Assembly (NCBI GenBank): GCA_964409635.1
Contig: CAYPEL010000175.1
Span: 1-5,327, forward strand
Reading direction: 5' to 3'
DNA: 5,327 nt
From: CAYPEL01 sp964409635
GTDB taxonomy: Bacteria; Pseudomonadota; Gammaproteobacteria; DSM-19610
This document shows positions 1-5,327 of this stretch, piece after piece. Every line of letters starts with the position of its first letter. Positions within the stretch are counted from its first letter, which is position 1. A program made the translations under genes and the position numbers. The notes under the pieces were generated by a model. It was not told the DNA's origin. It ran no database searches and was given only the letters and a program-made list of their open reading frames with translations.

Positions 1-58
1 AACCGTGTCAGAGAGCAATTGTTTCTAATATTAGAAACAATTGCTCTCTGACACGGTT
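1..58. repeat. Perfect 58-bp palindrome (REP/terminator-like hairpin)
   Basis: Positions 1-29 are the exact reverse complement of 30-58, with no spacer; the centre is TAATATTA around 29/30. The outer arms read AACCGTGTCAGAGAGC and its complement. As RNA or single-stranded DNA this would form a very stable hairpin, and the following run of T (57-61) would let it act as an intrinsic terminator for a gene to the left. The GTGTCAGAG word is like that in repeats associated with REP-type (Y1) transposases of gammaproteobacteria, from memory of such repeats. The palindrome begins at the first base of the window, so it may extend further left. A fold-back assembly artefact at a contig end would look the same. 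Confidence 0.85.
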
Positions 59-79
59 TTTCCCGACACGGCTTTTCCC
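50..79. repeat. Two tandem 15-bp units at the palindrome edge
   Basis: GACACGGTTTTTCCC (50-64) is directly followed by GACACGGCTTTTCCC (65-79), which differs at a single base. The first unit overlaps the right end of the 58-bp palindrome. This may mark duplication of a repeat end or a recognition sequence for a transposase or other DNA-binding protein. Only two copies are seen. Confidence 0.7.
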
Positions 80-312
80 TATGCGCGATTGTAACTGTTC
101 TGGCGACTCGACTTTTGGCTAGTGGCTGACTCCTGATGACCAGTCTAGTCTAAATTACCGCGTAGCATGGTTTATTGTGTGTTATGCAATGCAGTCAAGC
201 GGTTCCGGAAGATGCAGGACGATGAATAACAATTTCACTTAACGTAGGAAGAAATCTTGAAATCACATTTATCTGCTGCAATCGGCACTATGGTATTAAA
301 CCTTGGAATAGT

Positions 313-340
313 TTGACTAATAAGGCAGATGTTCTAGAAT
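313..340 (+). promoter_or_regulatory. Sigma70-type promoter for the exported-protein gene
   Basis: TTGACT (313-318) and TAGAAT (335-340) are separated by 16 bp, and each matches the consensus hexamer at five of six bases. Transcription would start near 347, leaving a leader of about 48 nt before the ATG at 395. The prediction rests on sequence match and position only. Confidence 0.55.
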
Positions 341-384
341 TTCATAGCCAACAATACTTACTCACTGTACTCACCGAGTGCCAT

Positions 385-390
385 GGAGGA
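385..390 (+). promoter_or_regulatory. Shine-Dalgarno site that decides the start at 395
   Basis: GGAGGA lies four bases before the ATG at 395 (five from GGAGG). The alternative ATG at 383 overlaps this site and has no comparable sequence in front of it, so translation most likely begins at 395. Confidence 0.7.
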
Positions 391-394
391 TCCC

Positions 395-1321
395 ATGAGA
401 CGAATAGCAAAGTACTTTATAGCCATAGTTGTATTGTTTACAGGAATTTCTCAGTTTTCAGCAGCACAGCCTAAAGTCTCACCAATACAGCAAGTTGATT
501 TCGTTACGCCCAGTATTGACTGGCATCACCGACACCGTCTATGCCGGAAGAACAAACTCAGGCATATCGACGGCTACGACGACATGCTCGTTTACCTCGG
601 TTCAGGCCTCGTCGATCTCACCACTGATCCGATAGACGGACCGACCGGTTGCATCAGCACTGGTCAGTGCAATGGTGACTGGTTCCATTTTGAGATCATG
701 GGCCGCAGCGCAGCCGAAATGGCGGTGCTTGAGCAGTTGGCGAAAGACTTCTTTCTCGCACGCTTTGGTGTCGACGTGGACGCCATGGTCGCCTCTGGTG
801 ACATTGATTTCGGGACGTTTAGCACCGACCCCCGCATCCTCTACCGAAACTACATGGCGATGGGTAAGAAGATTCCCTCCGGTGGCTGGGAGGTGCGCGA
901 CGGTGGATGGACGTTCACGGTTATCAACCCGGCCGGGATCGATCTCGGCGGCGAGTTTCTTGGTCGGCACGTGGGCTTTGGCACACAAGCACTCTTTGGC
1001 AACTACAACATTGCCGAGACACGCAACAATGGCAAAATCAAGAACGAGCGGATCATCTTCTACCGGTCAGGCTCAGTGCTCGAGGTGGACGCCGATTTAG
1101 AACTTTCCGTTATTTACGGACTGAGCCAATCAGGCCCTGACTTCCCTAACGGCGCTGAAGGCCTCGCGATTATCGTCGCCAAGTTTTACTTCGTAGGTGC
1201 TACAGAGCTTAAGCACGCCATCCGTAACGTATTGTCCTTCGGCCCCGGCACGGTCCACACAGGCCTCGGACCGGACGTGCTGCTCGGCGGTTGCGGCCAG
1301 ACAAAAGACAACGCGAGGTAG
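395..1321 (+). CDS. Exported hypothetical protein, 308 aa
   Basis: I do not recognise the family. From the ATG at 395 the protein opens with Arg2-Arg3, a hydrophobic stretch at about residues 7-18 and an SAA/Q site near residues 22-25. This is a good Sec signal peptide, so the mature protein should be periplasmic or secreted. The remainder is soluble-looking and rich in Gly, Asp and aromatics, with Cys at about 81 and 88 (TGCISTGQC) and near the C-terminus (GGCGQ). The first ~35 codons are AT-rich, while the rest is clearly more GC-rich than the neighbouring genes. Residues 43-58 (WHHRHRLCRKNKLRHI) are unusually basic, and the +1 frame there reads more naturally, so a pair of compensating frameshifts is possible. 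It has its own promoter, faces the exporter gene tail to tail, and is bracketed by GTCAGAG-type repeats, which suggests an acquired orphan gene. Confidence 0.7.
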   Translation: MRRIAKYFIAIVVLFTGISQFSAAQPKVSPIQQVDFVTPSIDWHHRHRLCRKNKLRHIDGYDDMLVYLGSGLVDLTTDPIDGPTGCISTGQCNGDWFHFEIMGRSAAEMAVLEQLAKDFFLARFGVDVDAMVASGDIDFGTFSTDPRILYRNYMAMGKKIPSGGWEVRDGGWTFTVINPAGIDLGGEFLGRHVGFGTQALFGNYNIAETRNNGKIKNERIIFYRSGSVLEVDADLELSVIYGLSQSGPDFPNGAEGLAIIVAKFYFVGATELKHAIRNVLSFGPGTVHTGLGPDVLLGGCGQTKDNAR

Positions 1322-1337
1322 GGAAAGAAGCGGCATT

Positions 1338-1430
1338 GGGGTCAGAGAAAAACTACACTACCAACGAAATAAGTTTTTACGCTGACTCTGGTTCCACTGG
1401 CGCTTAATTTACTGGCATTGATTCTGACCC
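1338..1430. repeat. GTCAGAG-type inverted repeat segment (REP-like remnant)
   Basis: GGGTCAGA (1339-1346) is matched in inverted orientation by TCTGACCC (1423-1430). A nested imperfect hairpin pairs GTCAG (1341-1345) with CTGAC (1382-1386) and AAAAACT (1348-1354) with AGTTTTT (1372-1378). GGGGTCAGAG-type ends are familiar from repeats beside REP-associated Y1 transposases in gammaproteobacteria, but no transposase gene is in the window. The segment fills the gap between two convergent genes. It may serve as a weak bidirectional terminator, although no clear stem plus T-run is seen. Confidence 0.5.
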
Positions 1431-1454
1431 TGATTTATTAATGCACGGATCAAT

Positions 1455-3779
1455 TCAGGTTTTGGCCGCCGCAGGATGAGCAGTTCCTGCGGGCTGTGGA
1501 TCCTTGTCCACCGCCATGAGTAACGTTGGCAGCAAGAGAAAATCAGCGGCAAGCGCAAAAGCGATTGTGATGGCTGTTAATAATCCCATGCCGGCATTTA
1601 GTTCAAACGGCGAATAACTAAGCACCAGAAAACCCGCAATTAATACCATCGATGTTGTCCACAACGCCGTACCAACAGTATGGAAGGCATAGCGTACAGC
1701 GTTTTTTGCATCCATGCCCTCTTCCCGGCGCGCCCGTAAATATTTACTGAGAAAGTGTACTGTGTCGTCAACTACGATCCCCAATGTCATGCCGGTTACG
1801 ATAGACAAGGCCAGCCCGACCTGCCCCACGGTTATACCCCATAAGCCGAAGGCTAAACCCGCTGGCACCAGATTAGGAATCAGGCTTAGCAAGCCAATTT
1901 TAACTGAACGCAGGGCAAATATTAGCAGCATGGAGATTAGCACCAGGGCGACAGTCGTTCCTATGAGCATACTGCGGATATTGCGTTGGCCTATATGAGA
2001 AAACATAATCGCGGGACTGGCGCCATTGACCTGCATGCCAGCAGGCGCATTTTCTTCCAGCCAGGTATTCGCCTTGTCTTCCAGGGCCATTAACTGGTTA
2101 CTGGTCAGGTTGTCGACAAATACATCGAAGCGCGTTGCCGACTTGTCGATGTTTATTTGGTTATTTAAATCCAGACCGTAGGGCAGTGACATCTCATAGA
2201 GTAAAAGATACTGGGCGGCCAGTTGCCGATTCTGGGGTGTCCGGTACCAGTCCTGCCTATCCTCGTGCATATTTTTGTTCAGGCGTTTCATGGTATTTGT
2301 CAGCGTGGTGATTTGTATCACGCCTTCTTGCTGGGCGTACCAGTGTGCAAACTTTTCCATGGCCTCTAAATAGGCGGGTTCACTGATACCACCGGAACTC
2401 TCGGCATTGAGCGAATAGGATATGCTGTACAGGCCAGTCAGATTTTGAGTGGTAAAATCCGTGTCAGTGCGAAAATCAACACGCTCGTCGAAATAATTCA
2501 CAAATTGATCATTCAATTCATTTCTTGGGATGAAAGAAATCATCACAATCGCAAACAGGCTCATGCCCCAGAGTAAAACTTTCCGGTGGCTGATAATCTG
2601 GTCTGCAAATTTGTCCATCAATTTGACTGTTCTTGGGGGGCTGCTCGCCGCCTTGACCGGCAGTAGCAGCATAAACAGGGGTAATAAAATAATTGAATAG
2701 AAGAAAGCAGCAATAACACCGATGGAGACCACGTTGCCGAGATCTCTGAAGGGCGGCGCATCACTGAAATTCATGCTTAGAAAACCGATAGCGGTGGTTA
2801 TGCTGGTGAGAAAGATAGGTTGTATATTTATGCGCAGGCTTTCACGCATGGCGTCATACCGGCTCTTGCCCTGTTGCAAGCCTTGCAGAAAGGTGACCAG
2901 TAGGTGCACACAATCGGCAACAGCGAGCGTCATAATCATGGTAGGCGCACTCGCCAGTGGCGGCGTAATAGTAATACCTAACCAACCTGCCACACCCAAG
3001 GCTGTAATAATAGACAACAGTGTGACGACCATGGTCGCAAGCGTGGCCCAGAAAGAGCGTAGCATCAGTATGAGTAAAACAATAATGACCAAGAACATGA
3101 CCGGAACCAGTGTCTGCATATCCTTTAAGGCATTTTCAGAAAATGCATTATTCAGAAATACGACACCGGTCAGGTAAACATCGAGATTGGCATCACGCTG
3201 ACGGATTTGATCTGCCAGCTGGCGGGCAAATACCACAACCTCCGGCACCTCTTTGTCTGGGTGTATGGCAGGTAACTGTATGGTTACATTGACTGCGGTA
3301 ACATGACCAGAAGGAGAAACCAGTCGCTTGACCAACAGCGGTTCCTGCGTCGCTACTTGTTTAACCTGCTCAAGTTTGGATTGACTGAAATCGACAGCCT
3401 CCAGAATTAAGTCTTCGACGATCAGGTCATCGCCCTGGGCATAGCTGTGCTGGAAGTTACTGATCGAATCAACACGCAGTGAATACGGCATTTGCCAGGC
3501 TTGCCGGGTAACCCATTCGACTGTCGACAGGGTCTCAGGCGTGAATACGTTACCGTCTTTTGGCGCGATAACAATCAGGACATTATCTGATTTTGTATAG
3601 GTGTTTTGCAGTGTTTCAAAAGCCACCAGTTGTGGATTTTCTTTACTGAAAAAAATCCGGTAGTCATTGGAAAAGCTTAAAAAGCTGGTGCCTTTGAAGG
3701 CAAACACTACAGTCGCGGCTATTAATAAAAAACCAAACCACCGGTAGCGTAAAACCGATTCAGCCAGTGTTTTATACAT
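1455..3779 (-). CDS. MMPL/RND-superfamily exporter, 774 aa
   Basis: This is an inner-membrane, proton-driven exporter of the predicted RND exporter group (COG1033-like), full length. It has two similar halves. TM1 is at about residues 14-34, a periplasmic domain at 35-218, and TM2-TM6 at about 222-374. TM7 is at about 400-416, a second periplasmic domain at 417-600, and TM8-TM12 at about 604-757. The TM4 motif AVADCVHLL (Asp289) and the TM10 motif VVDDTVHFL (Asp671, Asp672) occupy equivalent places and are the likely proton-relay residues. The C-terminal tail is short and Ala/Pro-rich. AGGGA sits about seven bases before the ATG, and the start lies 24 bp after the tetR stop, so the two genes are probably co-transcribed. 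Relatives move lipids, hopanoids or other hydrophobic molecules; the substrate here cannot be told. No outer-membrane or adaptor partner gene is present in the window. Confidence 0.92.
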   Translation of the reverse strand: MYKTLAESVLRYRWFGFLLIAATVVFAFKGTSFLSFSNDYRIFFSKENPQLVAFETLQNTYTKSDNVLIVIAPKDGNVFTPETLSTVEWVTRQAWQMPYSLRVDSISNFQHSYAQGDDLIVEDLILEAVDFSQSKLEQVKQVATQEPLLVKRLVSPSGHVTAVNVTIQLPAIHPDKEVPEVVVFARQLADQIRQRDANLDVYLTGVVFLNNAFSENALKDMQTLVPVMFLVIIVLLILMLRSFWATLATMVVTLLSIITALGVAGWLGITITPPLASAPTMIMTLAVADCVHLLVTFLQGLQQGKSRYDAMRESLRINIQPIFLTSITTAIGFLSMNFSDAPPFRDLGNVVSIGVIAAFFYSIILLPLFMLLLPVKAASSPPRTVKLMDKFADQIISHRKVLLWGMSLFAIVMISFIPRNELNDQFVNYFDERVDFRTDTDFTTQNLTGLYSISYSLNAESSGGISEPAYLEAMEKFAHWYAQQEGVIQITTLTNTMKRLNKNMHEDRQDWYRTPQNRQLAAQYLLLYEMSLPYGLDLNNQINIDKSATRFDVFVDNLTSNQLMALEDKANTWLEENAPAGMQVNGASPAIMFSHIGQRNIRSMLIGTTVALVLISMLLIFALRSVKIGLLSLIPNLVPAGLAFGLWGITVGQVGLALSIVTGMTLGIVVDDTVHFLSKYLRARREEGMDAKNAVRYAFHTVGTALWTTSMVLIAGFLVLSYSPFELNAGMGLLTAITIAFALAADFLLLPTLLMAVDKDPQPAGTAHPAAAKT

Positions 3780-3803
3780 AATTATTCCCTGCTGCTATTG
3801 AGA

Positions 3804-4424
3804 TCAGTTTTTCAGTGACTGTAAATACTGTGTCAAACCGCGTAAACAACAACGCAACCGGTCAGCAGATTGCGTACTCTTTGCAATTCCAATACAGCCT
3901 TCCAGGGCAGCCATAATAAAGGTCGCTACTTCATAGCAGTTGATATCAGCACGGATCAGCCCCTCTGTCTGCGCCTTTTGCAGGGCTTTTTCAGTTCCGC
4001 CGTGCCATATGCTCATTACCGCATCCAGACGGTTACGAAAACCTTCGTCCTGGGGTGACATTTCCTGGACAAGATTATTCAGCGGGCATCCGTATATGAT
4101 AAGTTCATGCGGTTTTTTATCCGGCAATGATTCGATGACTTCAATTAAACCGGTTAATGGCTCGTCCGCAACTTCTAAAGGGTCTACCCAGATAGACTCC
4201 ATCATTGGCTGGATAACCTCTTCCACAACGGCGTAACCCAGTGAGCGTTTATTGGCAAAATGGTGATATAAAGCACCCTTGGTCAAGCCCGTATCACGAA
4301 GCACCTTGTCCAGCCGCATGCCCTGGTAGCCCTTACGATAAATTTCCATAAAGGCAGCTTGAAGGATAATGTGCCTTGTTGAATCGGGATTTCGGTCTAT
4401 TCTTTGGGTATTTACAGTCGTCAT
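3804..4424 (-). CDS. TetR/AcrR-family transcriptional repressor, 206 aa
   Basis: The N-terminal DNA-binding domain spans about residues 15-62, with a helix-turn-helix around LDKVLRDTGLTKGALYHHF (38-56), the classic TetR signature, followed by FANKRSLG. The ligand domain covers about 70-206 and has normal length. It contains YGCPLNNLVQEMS (111-123); Cys113 falls where NemR of E. coli carries its redox-sensing Cys106 (SGCLTVKLSAEV). Further cysteines lie at 163, 177, 192 and 193. The gene is first in an operon with the MMPL exporter and divergent from two plus-strand genes. Two operator-like repeats lie 65-105 bp upstream of its start, so autorepression is plausible. The ribosome binding site is weak (AGAAG close to the ATG), and no clear leftward promoter could be picked. 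The inducer is unknown; an electrophile, oxidant or hydrophobic export substrate is inferred. Confidence 0.93.
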   Translation of the reverse strand: MTTVNTQRIDRNPDSTRHIILQAAFMEIYRKGYQGMRLDKVLRDTGLTKGALYHHFANKRSLGYAVVEEVIQPMMESIWVDPLEVADEPLTGLIEVIESLPDKKPHELIIYGCPLNNLVQEMSPQDEGFRNRLDAVMSIWHGGTEKALQKAQTEGLIRADINCYEVATFIMAALEGCIGIAKSTQSADRLRCCLRGLTQYLQSLKN

Positions 4425-4481
4425 GTCTTCTATAAGCTAGCCCGAGTAGTACCAGTAGATTGGAACTTTTGAATATGCTAC

Positions 4482-4509
4482 TTGACAAACATACTAGTTG
4501 GTATGTAAC
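4482..4509 (+). promoter_or_regulatory. Promoter of the unknown-protein/dsrE-like operon
   Basis: A perfect TTGACA (4482-4487) is followed after 16 bp by TGTAAC (4504-4509), which matches the -10 consensus at four of six bases. Transcription would start near 4516, about 50 nt before the ATG at 4568. The spacer is almost filled by a palindromic operator, as expected for a TetR-repressed promoter with a weak -10. Confidence 0.6.
4489..4506. promoter_or_regulatory. TetR-type operator 1 (palindrome between -35 and -10)
   Basis: ACATACTAGTTGGTATGT has perfect six-base inverted arms (ACATAC/GTATGT) around a six-base centre. This is the size and form of many TetR-family operators. It overlaps the -10 and occupies the spacer of the rightward promoter, so bound repressor would block RNA polymerase. 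It lies in the divergent gap beside the tetR gene, the usual place for the cognate site. Confidence 0.7.
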
Positions 4510-4511
4510 TT

Positions 4512-4529
4512 ACAGACTAGTTGATAGGT
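4512..4529. promoter_or_regulatory. TetR-type operator 2 (second, degenerate copy)
   Basis: ACAGACTAGTTGATAGGT matches operator 1 at 15 of 18 positions in the same orientation, displaced by 23 bp, about two helical turns. Its dyad symmetry is weaker. It covers the expected transcription start, so it could be a lower-affinity site used cooperatively with operator 1. Confidence 0.5.
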
Positions 4530-4555
4530 TTGCAAGATTCCTGATAGGTCCTGGC

Positions 4556-4561
4556 AAGGAG
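4556..4561 (+). promoter_or_regulatory. Shine-Dalgarno site that decides the start at 4568
   Basis: AAGGAG with a six-base spacer before the ATG at 4568. The open frame continues upstream to an ATG at 4460, but that stretch runs through the promoter and both operators, so the downstream start is preferred. Confidence 0.75.
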
Positions 4562-4567
4562 CAAACG

Positions 4568-5038
4568 ATGCATTTTACAGATCATGTTGCAAATTTTGTT
4601 AATGTGGGACTATTAGCAAATAACAGTATTAGCAAACAATTAGTTAAATCTGGTTTTGAAGGTATAATCGAGATTCACGACAAGCCTGTAAAGGTTTCGG
4701 TTACCGCAAAAGCCTGTGCCCAGCTAGCCAAATTATCCACTCCAATGCGGGCAGAGATGGAGCTGTACTTCAGCTGTCTGATCCGCAAACGTGTCCTATT
4801 TACGCAACTCCCGGAAGATCCTCAACAGGCTGATGATACCGCCGAAGCCCTGCCCGGCCTGTTTATCAGTTTCAACCCTGTCACCACAAAAGAATGCCGT
4901 ATAGTGGATAACCCGGATGGCCCGCTATTGAAAGCCATGCCGATTAAACAACCGGCCCGGTTTGTACCGGACTGGATTAAAATTCACCACCGTTCTGGCC
5001 AATGGATCGGCGAGTATGGTTTTAAAACCCATGCCTGA
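4568..5038 (+). CDS. Hypothetical cytoplasmic protein, 156 aa
   Basis: I do not recognise the family. The protein has no signal peptide and no membrane segment, so it is probably cytoplasmic. It has a mixed helical/strand look, with Cys50 (AKACAQLA), Cys70 (YFSCLIRKRVLF) and Cys110 (TKECRIV), and a C-terminal part rich in aromatics and His (DWIKIHHRSGQW). The start at 4568 is chosen for its strong AAGGAG; the 36 extra upstream codons would span the promoter and operators. It is the first gene of a rightward operon under the TetR-type operators and lies 42 bp before a DsrE-like gene, so it may work with that protein or be an effector of the same response. The opening codons are more AT-rich than the rest. 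Confidence 0.75.
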   Translation: MHFTDHVANFVNVGLLANNSISKQLVKSGFEGIIEIHDKPVKVSVTAKACAQLAKLSTPMRAEMELYFSCLIRKRVLFTQLPEDPQQADDTAEALPGLFISFNPVTTKECRIVDNPDGPLLKAMPIKQPARFVPDWIKIHHRSGQWIGEYGFKTHA

Positions 5039-5080
5039 TTTTGTCAGAACATCTACTCACCTCATTGCAGGAGAAATATT

Positions 5081-5327
5081 ATGAACGCAGTACCTGATAG
5101 CAATATGGATCAATGGCTGAGTGACAAACTCGATGACTTGTTACCCGGCAAACTGAAAAACATAGAAGAGCAAAGAACCCCTTCTATGTCGATTATCGCG
5201 ACCAAGGGAACTCTCGACTGGGCCTATCCACCCTTTATTTTGGCCTCTACGTCCGCCGCTTTGGGATGGGACACCTCTATATTCTTTACCTTCTATGGCC
5301 TGCTGCTGCTGAAAAAAGAACTGCCCT
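5081..5327 (+). CDS. DsrE/DsrF-like (DsrE2-type) family protein, N-terminal part
   Basis: The gene starts at the ATG at 5081, seven bases after AGGAG (5069-5073), and 82 codons are present before the window ends. Residues 1-35 form a charged, probably helical leader (DQWLSDKLDDLLPGKLKNIE). From about residue 36 comes the DsrE2-like core with MSIIATKGTLDWAYPPF, then ILASTSAALGWDTSIFFTFYG and LLLLKKELP, which fits the opening strand, helix and second strand of the DsrE fold. Relatives are annotated as DsrE/DsrF/DrsH-like or peroxiredoxin-family proteins, and some act in sulfur transfer with TusA and rhodanese. No cysteine occurs in the visible part; any functional Cys would lie beyond the edge. 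It is probably co-transcribed with the preceding unknown gene. Confidence 0.85.
   Translation, partial: MNAVPDSNMDQWLSDKLDDLLPGKLKNIEEQRTPSMSIIATKGTLDWAYPPFILASTSAALGWDTSIFFTFYGLLLLKKELP

Larger units (their letters stand above)
80..394. other. Gene-poor leader region upstream of the exported protein
   Basis: No convincing gene is present here. The one readable item is a TTG-started frame at 257-316 of 19 codons (LKSHLSAAIGTMVLNLGIV), preceded by AGGA at 246-249 with a seven-base gap. It resembles the beginning of a signal peptide and stops at TGA 314-316, so it may be the remnant of a lost gene, a leader peptide, or chance. The stop codon overlaps the -35 element of the promoter for the next gene. 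No RNA gene was recognised. Confidence 0.5.

Noticed and set aside
50..79. A CRISPR array
   Set aside because: Only two abutting 15-bp units without spacers are present and there are no cas genes.
383..394. An upstream ATG at 383 for the exported protein
   Set aside because: It overlaps the Shine-Dalgarno sequence that serves ATG 395 and would add an acidic EDP segment ahead of the signal peptide.
602..988. A minus-strand 128-codon open frame inside the exported-protein gene
   Set aside because: It lies wholly antisense to a gene with a signal peptide, promoter and ribosome site, and its translation shows no domain; it is probably a shadow of GC-rich codons.
1322..1454. A strong intrinsic terminator between the two convergent genes
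   Set aside because: Only imperfect AT-rich pairing is present and no GC-rich stem followed by a T-run was found; the inverted repeats are better described as REP-like.
2722..3177. A plus-strand 151-codon frame inside the MMPL exporter gene
   Set aside because: It is antisense to a clear transmembrane exporter and its translation is low-complexity and domain-free.
4425..4540. A leftward promoter for tetR
   Set aside because: Hexamer-like words such as TTGTCA and TTGCAA occur on the minus strand, but none has a matching -10 at 16-18 bp, so no site could be assigned.
4460..4567. A 36-codon N-terminal extension of the unknown protein starting at ATG 4460
   Set aside because: It runs through the promoter and both operator repeats and lacks a ribosome binding site, whereas ATG 4568 has AAGGAG at good spacing.

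Overview
The window looks like a piece of a gammaproteobacterial chromosome, possibly marine. This is inferred from gene content and the MMPL/TetR/DsrE protein types, not from any marker gene. It holds five protein-coding genes, the last cut by the right edge. No tRNA, rRNA, CRISPR array or transposase gene was seen.

Left part (1-1440): an exact 58-bp palindrome sits at the very start, followed by two 15-bp near-identical tandem units and about 300 bp without a clear gene. A good sigma70-type promoter (313-340) and a strong ribosome binding site then lead into a 308-residue exported protein of unknown function (395-1321). Behind it is a short segment with inverted GTCAGAG-type sequences that resemble the repeats moved by REP-associated transposases. 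The palindrome in front of the gene carries the same GTCAGAG word, so the orphan gene is bracketed by related repeats and may be an acquired cassette.

Right part (1455-5327): a divergent regulatory unit. On the minus strand a TetR-family repressor (3804-4424) is followed after 24 bp by a 774-residue MMPL/RND-type exporter (1455-3779), in a two-gene operon. On the plus strand a small protein of unknown function (4568-5038) is followed after 42 bp by a DsrE/DsrF-like (DsrE2-type) protein (5081 onward, partial). The 143-bp gap between the divergent starts carries a promoter reading rightward and two 18-bp operator-like sequences that match at 15 of 18 positions and are spaced 23 bp apart. One lies between the -35 and -10 hexamers, the other at the expected transcription start.

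Taken together, the TetR protein probably represses the rightward pair, and perhaps its own operon with the exporter. The repressor has a cysteine at the place of the redox-sensing Cys106 of NemR. That, with a sulfur-transfer-type DsrE partner, suggests a response to electrophile, oxidant or sulfur stress coupled to envelope export of a hydrophobic compound. This functional link is inference; the layout and operators are directly visible.
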